Below are positions 1 through 8,668 of a stretch of 64,000 nt of DNA, in pieces; the first letter of the stretch is position 1, and every line of letters starts with the position of its first letter. Source of the DNA: Natronincola peptidivorans (GTDB lineage: Bacteria > Bacillota > Clostridia > Peptostreptococcales > Natronincolaceae); contig NZ_FOHU01000009.1 of the NCBI RefSeq assembly GCF_900111615.1, forward strand, positions 85,166-149,165, read 5' to 3'. The position numbers and the translations under genes were made by a program. The notes under the pieces are model-generated. The model was not told the origin of the DNA. It ran no database searches and saw only the letters and a list, made by a program, of their open reading frames with translations.

Positions 1-431
1 CGCTGGTCACTAATCATAAGGGCATCACGATGCTTTTGTATTTCTTTGTATTGCTGCATTAGCTCCTCATCCATTGCTGTCAATTCTTCATGGGTAGCAC
101 TTAGCTCTTCATATCCGTGAAAAACTTCGTCAATGGCCATCTTAAACAGCATCATCCTATTGCTTATAATAAAATAAAATATTACCCCTGTTATAAGGAC
201 ATAAAGCCATCCTTTGTATAGTTGAATTGCCTTAAAAATCTCCGGATCTTCAACAAGGATGGCTAAAACTTTATCTGATAATAGTATCCAAAGACCGCCT
301 ACAAGGAGATAGATGATAAAAATTCTTAATGCTTCCATTCGTGGGTTAACATTTTTCCTTAGTCTTAAGAAATCCCCTAGCTGATGTTGTAACTTATGGT
401 CAATCTCTTTAAGATTTTTCTTATCCACCAT
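1..431 (-). CDS. Membrane sensor protein, N-terminal part (runs off the left edge)
   Basis: The reading frame starts at an ATG at 431 and stays open to the window edge, giving about 143 residues. Two hydrophobic segments (about residues 34-58 and 72-92) form an N-terminal membrane hairpin. A glutamate-rich stretch predicted to be coiled coil (repeats like EELSATHEELTAMDEEL) follows and would lead into a cytoplasmic signalling domain. This N-terminal architecture is typical of clostridial PAS/GGDEF/EAL or histidine kinase proteins, but the output domain lies outside the window, so the exact type cannot be told. Confidence 0.7.
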   Translation of the reverse strand, partial: MVDKKNLKEIDHKLQHQLGDFLRLRKNVNPRMEALRIFIIYLLVGGLWILLSDKVLAILVEDPEIFKAIQLYKGWLYVLITGVIFYFIISNRMMLFKMAIDEVFHGYEELSATHEELTAMDEELMQQYKEIQKHRDALMISDQ

Positions 432-864
432 ACAATTCACCCATTTCATAATAAAATAATATCGCAAAGTCTTTGGATCAATATTTTTACATTGTTTTCT
501 CCTTGGAGTATTGTAAACTCCTATTAAACTATTGCAACTATGGTGTTTTCATCTTCAGCTACGGAACCTATTAAATTTAAGGAAAATATTGGCATTCATA
601 TGGATTATACCCTCTCTTTATATGCTTCAATCACAGCAAAACTGCCTATTTTTATATGTCCTTAGGATAATGATTTCTGTGCAAAAATCAATTTTTATCT
701 TACGCCTCCAGTTTAAGAATATATCATTAAATTTTTGAAAGTATTATTCTATCATCAGTTCATTCTTGCTTCTTTTTTTCTTCTGATTGTCACGTCAATG
801 CCACAAGAAAGATTTACTATGTAGCCATCTATCAAAATATTTTAATTAAGGATGGTGAAGTAAC
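432..864. other. Intergenic, no gene seen
   Basis: This 433-base AT-rich gap separates a divergent pair of genes. Short open frames exist but have no convincing ribosome binding site or protein-like composition. It must hold the promoters of both neighbours; I see no clear sigma-A box or hairpin. Confidence 0.5.
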
Positions 865-1776
865 ATGAGAAAAAAGAATGCAACAATGATAGTAATTCTG
901 TCTATCATAATCTTTACAGCCTATTTCTTAGTGTGGGCTCTAGAAGGAGATAAAAATAAGGTAAGCCTCAGCTTAAAAGAAAAAAGTATCTTAGAAGAAG
1001 TTTTTGGTGATCAACACGAAGTACTTCCTATGCCGCTCGATGAAGATGAAAATTACATCCCGTCTGATTTTGCTCAAGAAGTGCCTGTCTTAGTATATCA
1101 TCATCTTTTAGAAAAAAAAGATCTGCCTAGTTCCCCCAACGAGTCTATTATCGCTGTAGAGGACTTTCGCAGACAAATGGAACTTCTAAATCAACATGGT
1201 TTTCAAACCGTTAGCCTTGATGCTTTGAAATTCTTTGTAAAAGGCGAAGAACCTCTTCCTTCTAAAAGTGTTGTTATTACCTTTGATGATGGTTATAAAA
1301 GCAATTATATTTATGCCCATCCAATTTTGAAGGAATACGGTTTTGAAGCCACAATTTTTTTGATTACTGATTATATTGCGGATGAGACGCTGGAGTTTGA
1401 CCCCAGCCAACTCCAATATTTCAGTTGGGAGGAAATTCATTCAAGTCAAGATGTCTTCAACTTTGCCAGTCATACTCATAATTTACATTTATTAGATTCT
1501 AATAATGAAGGTTATCTAATTTCTAAGCCTGAAGATGTGGTAATAACAGATCTGGTAAAAAGTAAAGAGCTATTGAACACTACACATTTAGCTTATCCTT
1601 ATGGACATTATGATGAAAAAATCTTAGATGTTTTGCAAAAACTGGGTTTCACTACTGCCTATACCGTCATAGAGGGAAATGTTCAGGTAGGAGATAATCT
1701 TTTTGAATTAAAACGATGGGGCATATATTATAGTACCTCCCTTGAAATCTTTGAGGAAAAACTAGGCCTTCAATAA
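865..1776 (+). CDS. Polysaccharide deacetylase (NodB homology domain), membrane-anchored
   Basis: A 303-residue protein with one N-terminal membrane segment (about residues 8-26) that would place the catalytic domain outside the cell. NodB-fold motifs are visible: TFDDG at about 139-143 with the catalytic and metal-binding Asp pair, SHTHNLH at 202-208 with the two metal-binding His, and AYPYGHYD at 243-250. Such enzymes remove N-acetyl groups from peptidoglycan or chitin-like polymers, or act on exported polysaccharide; the substrate cannot be told. The start is preceded by a modest GGATGGTG site. It stands alone, about 90 bases ahead of the DUF2680 gene. Confidence 0.88.
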   Translation: MRKKNATMIVILSIIIFTAYFLVWALEGDKNKVSLSLKEKSILEEVFGDQHEVLPMPLDEDENYIPSDFAQEVPVLVYHHLLEKKDLPSSPNESIIAVEDFRRQMELLNQHGFQTVSLDALKFFVKGEEPLPSKSVVITFDDGYKSNYIYAHPILKEYGFEATIFLITDYIADETLEFDPSQLQYFSWEEIHSSQDVFNFASHTHNLHLLDSNNEGYLISKPEDVVITDLVKSKELLNTTHLAYPYGHYDEKILDVLQKLGFTTAYTVIEGNVQVGDNLFELKRWGIYYSTSLEIFEEKLGLQ

Positions 1777-1864
1777 TAATTTACATGTATTTGTCATAAA
1801 ACTGTCACAAAAAGAAAGCATAATATGATTGTAGGACAAAATAAAATTAAAGGAGATGTTAAAC

Positions 1865-2221
1865 ATGAAAAAAAGTCTTTTAGTTCTAACACTAAGTCTA
1901 ACCCTAGTACTAATAGGGAGTAGTCTAGCTTTTGCAGACACTCAGCCTACTGGAAATGGGTTACAACTTTACACAGCTGCTGGTTCTACTGAAGAGCTAC
2001 TTGAATTAAAGCTTTCAAAAATTGATCAAATGGTAGCTGATGGAAGATTGACACAAACTCAAGGAGATGATTTTGCACTTAAGCTTCAAGAAAGAATGAA
2101 TAATTGTAGAAGCATTGGTGGAAACAGAGATGACAATCAAAGACTAGCTATTGGCTTTGGCAGGACAACAGAGAAGGGTTCCTTTAGAGGCGCCGGTAAT
2201 AGATTTGGTTTTAATAGATAA
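1865..2221 (+). CDS. Small secreted DUF2680-type protein
   Basis: A 118-residue secreted protein. The ATG at 1865 is chosen because AAAGGAGATG ends five bases before it; an upstream in-frame ATG at 1856 lies inside that ribosome binding site. Residues 1-24 are a signal peptide (MKKSLLVLTLSLTLVLIG..., ending SLAFA). The middle part has the pattern LSKIDQMVADGRLTQTQGD, typical of DUF2680, a family of short extracytoplasmic helical proteins of unknown function. The C-terminal tail is Gly/Arg/Asn rich. A strong terminator follows directly. Confidence 0.8.
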   Translation: MKKSLLVLTLSLTLVLIGSSLAFADTQPTGNGLQLYTAAGSTEELLELKLSKIDQMVADGRLTQTQGDDFALKLQERMNNCRSIGGNRDDNQRLAIGFGRTTEKGSFRGAGNRFGFNR

Positions 2222-2240
2222 GAGAATAAAGATAACATGT

Positions 2241-2280
2241 AAAAGCGTACCATCATTTTTCAGATGGTACGCTTTTTTTA
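2241..2280 (+). terminator. Rho-independent terminator after the DUF2680 gene
   Basis: A GCGTACCATC / GATGGTACGC stem with a short loop is followed by a run of seven T. The same hairpin, loop and the following TATGTTAT recur at 10334-10373. Confidence 0.92.
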
Positions 2281-2437
2281 TGTTATTGGAAAATTGAATG
2301 ATATTGTTGATTCATGTAATAAAATTTAAATAATAACTGGACAGTTTATTACATAATTTACCACATTCTATTGGTATACTGTTCTTGATTGTTAGATCAA
2401 AAAAATCAATAGAATACATTTAGAAGGGAGAGATATT

Positions 2438-4744
2438 ATGAAACAAAATTTTAGACTAGAAAGGGGTGAAAAAATGAAAATGAAGCTTAGGAGACTAGCT
2501 ATTCTTCTAATGTGTCTTGTCATGATTATTCCAAGCTTTACATTTGGACAACCATCAGCAGGTACTGATATTGAAAATCATTGGGGCCAGAAACATATTG
2601 AAGAATGGCTAAATAAAGGTCTCATTTCTGGATATCCCGATGGTTCCTTTAGACCAGATTATACTATCACTAGGGCTGAGTTCTTTACATTGGTAAACAA
2701 AGCTTTTCATTTAAATGATACCTTGGAAATTAGATTTAATGATGTAAATGAAACAGATTGGTTCTATTCTCAAATCGGTAAAGCCTTAAAGGCAGGTTAT
2801 ATCTCAGGCTATCCAGACAATACCATTCAACCTAATAATAGTATCAGTAGACAAGAAGCCGCCATTGTTTTAACGAAATTACTGAAATTAGATACCTCTT
2901 TAGAGGATGATTCAATTAACATTTTTCAAGATAGTAGCAAAATCGCAAGATGGAGTAAAGGTCCTGTTTCAGCGGTTATAAGGTATGGATTGATGAAAGG
3001 CTATCCTGATGGCAGCTTTCACCCAGAAAGACCCATCACAAGAGCAGAGGCGGTAATTGTGCTAAATAAATCATTGCAACTATTAGAACTTATAGAAATT
3101 GAAGAAAGGGTCGAAGATGTAGAGCTTAAAGATGAAATAGATTATGATTCAACTAGGAGCAGTTCAGGCAGTAGTAGACGTAATGATACCTATCCTCCGT
3201 CTGCTAAAAACTTAGATGCATTTAAGTTAGCTGTAAATGAAGACATCCTACTGCTACCAAAAGATTTAGCCACATATGGAGAAAAAGTAATAGCTGCTAC
3301 AATGGAAAATACGTCGATTGCATCTGGAGAAATATTACAGGAAAATGGTCTAAAAATAATGGGTAAAGAAGTTGGTGAAACAACAATTACAGCAACCGTT
3401 TCTAATTCTTACGGTCAAGTAAATATAACCTTTACTATTGTTGTGATAGATTCCAGTCAAGTTCCAACAGATGCTAAAATAGTTGAAGAAATTAAAAAAG
3501 ATTTAGATTTATCTGTTGAAAATCCCACAGGACGTAGCAAAACATCGAAAATTGCTTTGCCTATTACAGATACTAAGGGGTATGAAACAATTATTACATG
3601 GAAATTAAAAGACCAAGCACAAGACAATAAATACATACTAATAGAGGACAATAAAGCCATTATCTACCGCAGAGGAATTTCTGGTACTGGACATGACAAT
3701 GGTGGATGCACCGTGGATGACCTTTCAATCCTATCCTTCATGAACATAGGTGAGATTGGCATATATTGTGGAGGCGATATTGGTCAAGAAGAATGTAGTG
3801 ATACTGGAGGTAAAACAAGAATCGTAGCTTTGACAGCTGCAATTAAAAAAGGTACCTCTGAAGCTGTAAAAGACTTTCATGTGATGATTCCTTGGGGCTG
3901 GGGCAGAGCCATTACCATTGGTGAGGAAACTTCAGAGGATCATTCTCACAATGAGACTACTCCTATTCCAAGGGACTTTCCAGATCAAATCCTATATTTA
4001 GGACAATATCCTTTATTTCTAATGGCTGAAGACCTAGCTTCATATGCTACAACCGTTACACAGGCTGTATATGAGCCTGTATCTACCACTGTATCTGAAG
4101 CTGTTTATGGAGAACAACAAAATACTGGAAGTGTTAGTTTAAAACTGTTAGATGATGGTAGACTAAAAGTCACACCCGTGCAAAAAGGAAAAGTGAATGT
4201 TAGAACAGAGGTTAAGAATGAAGCTGGTAAAATTGATATTGACTTTGGAATTACAATCGAAGCTCCTGAAACTGTGGATGCCCCATTGGCTGTATCAGAA
4301 GCATCAAATCATTTGAAGCTTTTCCTATACAGTAGAGGACATGGCCCTGATCAAATAAATAAAGTAACACTACCAAGCACTGATATGCTAGGATACGGGA
4401 CTACCATCACCTGGGTAAGCAGCAATGGTGATTTTGTCACCGTCCAAGATGAGGAAGCCATCATTCACCGTCGAGGAATGGTCCCAGCAGGCGAAGGCTG
4501 TGGAGGAGACGCTCATACCCATATTGCTTCATTAATGGCTATGGATGTAATAACGCTTAACTGCATTGATGGAGATCATAGTCATGAGGATGGAAGCTGT
4601 GGAGCCGGTAGCGATCCGGGCGGTCGTCTTTCGATTGTAGAACTGACTGCAATTATTCAAAGAAATAGTATAGAAAAAGTTAATCAATTTGACTTTACTA
4701 TTCCTTGGGGATGGGGACGAGAGATAATTTTGAGGAAAAAATAA
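2438..4744 (+). CDS. S-layer homology surface protein with duplicated Cys/His-containing Ig-like modules
   Basis: A 768-residue exported protein. Signal peptide region KLRRLAILLMCLVMIIPSFT is followed by three SLH repeats (about residues 43-95, 96-160 and 160-215, each with GYPDGSF or GYPDNTI), which bind cell-wall polymer. After a Ser/Arg linker come two long repeats resembling the atrophied bacterial Ig fold (ITWKLK... and ITWVSS...), each ending in the same IPWGWGR motif. Both repeats carry an unusual Cys/His-rich insert (around 3700-3810 and 4490-4615), possibly metal binding. Two starts are plausible, 2438 and 2474, each with a good ribosome binding site; the second gives a more usual signal peptide. 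It converges on another SLH protein gene. Confidence 0.88.
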   Translation: MKQNFRLERGEKMKMKLRRLAILLMCLVMIIPSFTFGQPSAGTDIENHWGQKHIEEWLNKGLISGYPDGSFRPDYTITRAEFFTLVNKAFHLNDTLEIRFNDVNETDWFYSQIGKALKAGYISGYPDNTIQPNNSISRQEAAIVLTKLLKLDTSLEDDSINIFQDSSKIARWSKGPVSAVIRYGLMKGYPDGSFHPERPITRAEAVIVLNKSLQLLELIEIEERVEDVELKDEIDYDSTRSSSGSSRRNDTYPPSAKNLDAFKLAVNEDILLLPKDLATYGEKVIAATMENTSIASGEILQENGLKIMGKEVGETTITATVSNSYGQVNITFTIVVIDSSQVPTDAKIVEEIKKDLDLSVENPTGRSKTSKIALPITDTKGYETIITWKLKDQAQDNKYILIEDNKAIIYRRGISGTGHDNGGCTVDDLSILSFMNIGEIGIYCGGDIGQEECSDTGGKTRIVALTAAIKKGTSEAVKDFHVMIPWGWGRAITIGEETSEDHSHNETTPIPRDFPDQILYLGQYPLFLMAEDLASYATTVTQAVYEPVSTTVSEAVYGEQQNTGSVSLKLLDDGRLKVTPVQKGKVNVRTEVKNEAGKIDIDFGITIEAPETVDAPLAVSEASNHLKLFLYSRGHGPDQINKVTLPSTDMLGYGTTITWVSSNGDFVTVQDEEAIIHRRGMVPAGEGCGGDAHTHIASLMAMDVITLNCIDGDHSHEDGSCGAGSDPGGRLSIVELTAIIQRNSIEKVNQFDFTIPWGWGREIILRKK

Positions 4745-4751
4745 GCATGAT

Positions 4752-4780
4752 GAATGGACTACAACCTTTGTAGTCCATTC
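4752..4780. terminator. Hairpin between convergent SLH genes
   Basis: A perfect 13-bp stem (GAATGGACTACAA and its complement) with a 3-base loop sits between the two convergent stop codons. The T-tract is weak on both sides, so bidirectional termination is an inference. Confidence 0.6.
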
Positions 4781-4795
4781 CCTTTCACACTATTA

Positions 4796-7576
4796 CTATT
4801 CTATCAAGTCTAAGCATTTTGATAGCATTGCAAGTAATTCCGCCATTGTTATGGTTTGATTAGGCCTAAAGGTATTGTCAGGATACCCTTTGATAATTTT
4901 AAGCTTATAGGCCTTTGCAATATACCCTTTTGCACTGGCATCAATTTCTTTACTATCCAAGAAGGTAAGAACAGCGTCATCTATTTCCTCAAATCCAAAC
5001 ACTTTCATTAACAAAACTGCTGCTTCCTGACGAGTTGCAAACTTTTTCCCATCGCTGCTCATTTCAGGGGTCTCTAGCTCTTTGTTGGCGTTAATAGATA
5101 TGAGTAATTCTAAAAGTTGAACTTCATTTATCTTGTCATCTAGGCTCTTGTCTTTATCAAAAACACTCTTTAAAATCTTTTCTTTTTGAACTAAGTTATC
5201 AATAAATTTTTTTGCCCAATGTCCTCTAAATCTTTCAACATCAATTAATGTAGCAAGAGTAGCTTCAGGAATATCTTCAAGATCATTTTCAAGGACGGAT
5301 TCAACATCAATTAATCTACTTGAACCGCCAGAACCTGATGAATTAGGCCGACCTCCAGTCTTATCTCCATTACTATCTGATTCTTTTGAAGAATCACCGT
5401 TTGAGTCTTCACCATTTGGGTCTTCACCATTTGGGTCTCCACCATTTGGGTCTTCACCATTTGGGTCTTCACCATTTGGGTCTCCACCATTTGGGTCTCC
5501 ACCATTTGGGTCTTCACCATTTGGACTAGGGCCTACATATATGTTAGTCACTTTACGATCTAAAGATCCATCCCTCATCAGATGGACGGCCTTCATCAAG
5601 TCTCCGTCATGTGATTCTGGATTTATCAGGTTTAAATTATCTACATAACCCATAGGTGTTACTTGAAGTAAAAGATATCCCCCAAGCTTTATTGGCTCTC
5701 TAGGTGTTATCCATTCAATAAATCCTTCTTCATTTGCTTCTCCAATCATTTTTACTTCATCCACAAATTTGTCTAATTCAATGCCTCCTTGGCCGCCTGG
5801 TGGATATGGATTGGCCGGTGTCCCTCCGCTATAGTAGTCTTTCCAAGTGATTTCAGCGGGGGTTTTATCTGCAACTTCTTCTCTAGCTAGCAGAAAAACA
5901 ATTCCTTCAGGACCCCTATAGCCACCAATCATTTCTACCATTACAACTATTTTTTCAACTGGTATTGTTGGTGTTGCCCTGCCTCCCATAAAGTTAGTCA
6001 TGAGGGTTTGTTCATCAGCCTTAGGATAACTTGGATCTTGACTCATATAGACGAAGTATCGGTTGCTGTAGTTCTGTGTGATACTAAACTCTGTTGCGCC
6101 ATGTAGATGAAACTCTGTTGAAGTGCTAAAGATTATAACTTCACCTTCACCTAAAGGTACTGTACTTCCTCTATCTATTACCTTTACGTAATATTTTACT
6201 CCATTCGCAAGATAATCTTCCCCTTTTTCAGTAATGAGTTTATCAACTAAATTTTCTACATTGATATAAACATCATAAGCATGATCAAAATGCTCAGTGA
6301 CTATTCCACCTTCTAGGGTAGGTATGATATATTCAATTTCAGGTGCATGCCCTACTGATACATGACAGTATGCTTTAAATCCTCCATCTACGGTTTCAAC
6401 AGTAATGACTGCTAAACCTGGTGAAATTGGCGTTACCAAACCATCTTCATTAACTGTGGCTACATTTCCATTGGATGAAGACCACACAACATCAGTTATT
6501 GTCGCATTTAGAGGGTTTATTGTTGCTGTTAGTTGCTGGCTTTGGTTTCCTCCTATACTTAAGGTGATTGCGTTTGTATTTAGTGTGACGCCGTTTACAG
6601 GTACTGCAGCCTGTTGAGATATAACAGTCACTCTACAAGCTGCTTCAGCATTTCCATCATTAGACGTAGCAGTGATAATAGCTTCACCTGGTGCCTTTGC
6701 TTCAACAACCCCATTACTGTCAACAGTAGCTATATCATTATTACTTGAAGACCATTGTACTCGTTGATCATTAGCATTGGCTGGGTAGACTTTTGCTGTA
6801 AGCTGCTGTGTGATACTACTAAAAATCGTTAATGTAGTCTTGTTCAGTACGATTCTTTCTACTAATTGATTACCTACTACATAAGTAAGGGTTACTTCTT
6901 TAGTTTCTCCAGCATCAGAACCTTTCAGTTGAATATCTACCTTGGGAGTTATAAAACCTGGTATAACTTCCCCTATAAGCTGCCACTCATCCCCTGGTTT
7001 TGCAGAAAAAGTAGCTATATTATTATCTGTTTTTTCTGTGGTTGATGAATGTGCCCCAACTAGTGTTAAATTTACATCTCGTGACGCTATTCCTTCTGGC
7101 CATTCAACAGTTACTTTTAGTGTGATTGAGATGCCACTTTCTGAATCGCCTCCTTTGCCCGAACCGCTGCTCCCTGGACCTCCTTGACCTGAGCCGCTGC
7201 CGCCTGAGCTGCCAGTGCTTCCTTCATCTAAACTGTCGTCTCCCGAGCTTCCTTGACCTGAGCCGTTTCCTCCTGGACCTCCTTGACCTGAACCGCTTCC
7301 TCCTGGGCCTCCTTGACCTGAACCACTTCCTCCTGAGCCTCCTTGACCTGAACTACCACCTGTTCCTCCATGAGAATCGTTTTCTTCACAGCTTCCTGTT
7401 TCAGTATCCACTATAGGAGTAGTTTGTTCTCCAGAGTCATGATGTCCACTATTCGAACCACCAGCTCCCTTGCCGCTTCCTCCATCTCCATGGCCATAGA
7501 CAAGCATAGGTTGTACAAATGCCGCCAGCATCAGCATGATTGTCATACCTATTGCTATTGATTTTCTTCCATTCAT
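4796..7576 (-). CDS. Large surface protein: Gly-rich repeat, two Big_2 domains, C-terminal SLH
   Basis: A 926-residue exported protein. The ATG at 7576 is chosen because AAAGGAGGTGA precedes it at proper spacing; a longer in-frame start at 7612 lies ahead of that site. Order: signal peptide ending near VYG; low-complexity Gly/Ser/Gln repeats (GSGQGGPGG); a beta-rich domain; two Big_2 Ig-like domains with the WSSSN...IATVD and GVV...G.A.IT pattern; a domain of unknown type; a PNGGD/PNGED pentapeptide repeat; and SLH-like repeats at the C-terminus, the last being the clearest (GYPDNTFRPNQTITMAEL). The SLH part probably anchors it to the wall, leaving the Big_2 domains exposed. It is divergent from sigI. 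Confidence 0.87.
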   Translation of the reverse strand: MNGRKSIAIGMTIMLMLAAFVQPMLVYGHGDGGSGKGAGGSNSGHHDSGEQTTPIVDTETGSCEENDSHGGTGGSSGQGGSGGSGSGQGGPGGSGSGQGGPGGNGSGQGSSGDDSLDEGSTGSSGGSGSGQGGPGSSGSGKGGDSESGISITLKVTVEWPEGIASRDVNLTLVGAHSSTTEKTDNNIATFSAKPGDEWQLIGEVIPGFITPKVDIQLKGSDAGETKEVTLTYVVGNQLVERIVLNKTTLTIFSSITQQLTAKVYPANANDQRVQWSSSNNDIATVDSNGVVEAKAPGEAIITATSNDGNAEAACRVTVISQQAAVPVNGVTLNTNAITLSIGGNQSQQLTATINPLNATITDVVWSSSNGNVATVNEDGLVTPISPGLAVITVETVDGGFKAYCHVSVGHAPEIEYIIPTLEGGIVTEHFDHAYDVYINVENLVDKLITEKGEDYLANGVKYYVKVIDRGSTVPLGEGEVIIFSTSTEFHLHGATEFSITQNYSNRYFVYMSQDPSYPKADEQTLMTNFMGGRATPTIPVEKIVVMVEMIGGYRGPEGIVFLLAREEVADKTPAEITWKDYYSGGTPANPYPPGGQGGIELDKFVDEVKMIGEANEEGFIEWITPREPIKLGGYLLLQVTPMGYVDNLNLINPESHDGDLMKAVHLMRDGSLDRKVTNIYVGPSPNGEDPNGGDPNGGDPNGEDPNGEDPNGGDPNGEDPNGEDSNGDSSKESDSNGDKTGGRPNSSGSGGSSRLIDVESVLENDLEDIPEATLATLIDVERFRGHWAKKFIDNLVQKEKILKSVFDKDKSLDDKINEVQLLELLISINANKELETPEMSSDGKKFATRQEAAVLLMKVFGFEEIDDAVLTFLDSKEIDASAKGYIAKAYKLKIIKGYPDNTFRPNQTITMAELLAMLSKCLDLIE
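5398..5527 (-). repeat. 15-bp tandem repeat coding for PNGGD/PNGED
   Basis: About eight head-to-tail 15-bp units, differing only at the Gly/Glu codon, encode an acidic spacer between the surface domains and the SLH anchor. Near identity at DNA level points to recent slippage. Confidence 0.9.
7150..7370 (-). repeat. Gly/Ser/Gln-rich coding repeats
   Basis: Imperfect repeats of about 27 bp encode SGSGQGGPG-like units just after the signal peptide of the SLH protein. At least five recognisable copies are interrupted by a diverged middle part. Confidence 0.75.
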
Positions 7577-7933
7577 TTGCTGGTCACCTCCTTTCGTTGT
7601 TAATATATGCAAAATAAACTATAGTATTCCAACGTTTTGAGAATTAATTATTTGCTTAATTATCGGTGGATTCAATAAATTCTTTGATAAAAAAAGTTTC
7701 TATTGTTACTCAAGGTCTGGTGCCTTAATTACTCTGAAATACGAACAAAATGTAACATATTTTAAAACTAAAGGCATATAGAATACTGAACTTATTTCAG
7801 CAGACTAGTCTATGAAAAAATGCGTTCTAAATAGAAATCTAAAGACTTCAGTAAAACCGCAAATACACTTAGTAAAATATGCCATAAAAATTCAAAAAAT
7901 CTCGTATTCCTATAATGTAAGGGGAGGGTGACA
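7577..7933. other. Divergent promoter region between the SLH gene and sigI
   Basis: This 357-base AT-rich gap must carry promoters for both genes. No clear sigma-A box and no convincing SigI-type promoter could be picked out by eye. Confidence 0.4.
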
Positions 7934-8668
7934 TTGTCAAACCTAACAAGCTTATTTAAAAAAGATCCACTATCAGAAAGAATTAAAAAAATCAAAAATG
8001 GCAACTCAGAGGAAAGAGAAAAAATGATTAAAGATTATATTCCTTTTATCGTAAAAACTATATCCACTAAGCTGAGTAAATATATTGAGGCCGAAAACAG
8101 TGAAGAATATATGATTGGGTTAGAAGCATTTAATGAAGCCATCGATAAATATGATTTTTCAAAGGGAAACTTTTTAAGCTATGCTTCTCTAGTGATCAAA
8201 AGTAGGATGATTGACTATATGCGAAAAGCGACTCCTGAAAATATCACCATTTCTATAGATCAACTTAACGGAAATGAATCCATTAAGATGAACTATGGAT
8301 TAGAAGTAAATAAATTTAATGAATGCATGGATTTGCATATAGAATTAAATGAATTTAAAAACAAATTAAATCAATTCAATATCACATTCCATGACCTAGT
8401 AGAGAATTCACCAAAGCATAGCCATACACGAATAAGTGCTTTGCAAACAGCTAAATATATTGTTGAGCATCCAAAAGAAAAGGATTTTTTGTATAAAAAA
8501 AAACGTCTCCCTTATCTAATTCTTGTATCAGAGTTTAAAATTTCAAGGAAGTTTTTTGATAGAAACAAAAAATTTATAATCGCTGCTGTACTGATATTAG
8601 ATAGTAACTTAGATATCCTAAAGACCTATATAAATGATGCAAAAAGGGGGAGTTCCAATGGTTTATAA
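7934..8668 (+). CDS. sigI: RNA polymerase sigma factor, SigI family
   Basis: An alternative sigma-70-type factor of about 244 residues. Region 2 is clear: KMIKDYIPFIVKTISTKL, then EEYMIGLEAFNEAIDKYDFS and FLSYASLVIKSRMIDYMRK, matching the SigI family. The C-terminal half is the divergent SigI DNA-binding part. A TTG start at 7934 is preferred because AAGGGGAGG sits six bases ahead; a GTG at 7928 overlaps this site. The next gene, encoding the RsgI-like anti-sigma factor, starts inside its last codons, so the two are translationally coupled. In Bacillus SigI responds to heat and envelope stress; in cellulolytic clostridia to polysaccharides. The signal here is unknown. Confidence 0.88.
   Translation: MSNLTSLFKKDPLSERIKKIKNGNSEEREKMIKDYIPFIVKTISTKLSKYIEAENSEEYMIGLEAFNEAIDKYDFSKGNFLSYASLVIKSRMIDYMRKATPENITISIDQLNGNESIKMNYGLEVNKFNECMDLHIELNEFKNKLNQFNITFHDLVENSPKHSHTRISALQTAKYIVEHPKEKDFLYKKKRLPYLILVSEFKISRKFFDRNKKFIIAAVLILDSNLDILKTYINDAKRGSSNGL

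Noticed and set aside
532..738. 68-codon open frame on the plus strand
   Set aside because: No ribosome binding site and composition like translated AT-rich spacer.
5398..5527. Regularly spaced repeats resembling a CRISPR array
   Set aside because: Units are head-to-tail with no spacers and translate in frame to PNGGD/PNGED inside a surface protein; no cas genes nearby.
7730..7760. Possible SigI-type promoter (GAAATACGAA) upstream of sigI
   Set aside because: The -10-like CGAA is present but no matching -35 element could be found at proper spacing.
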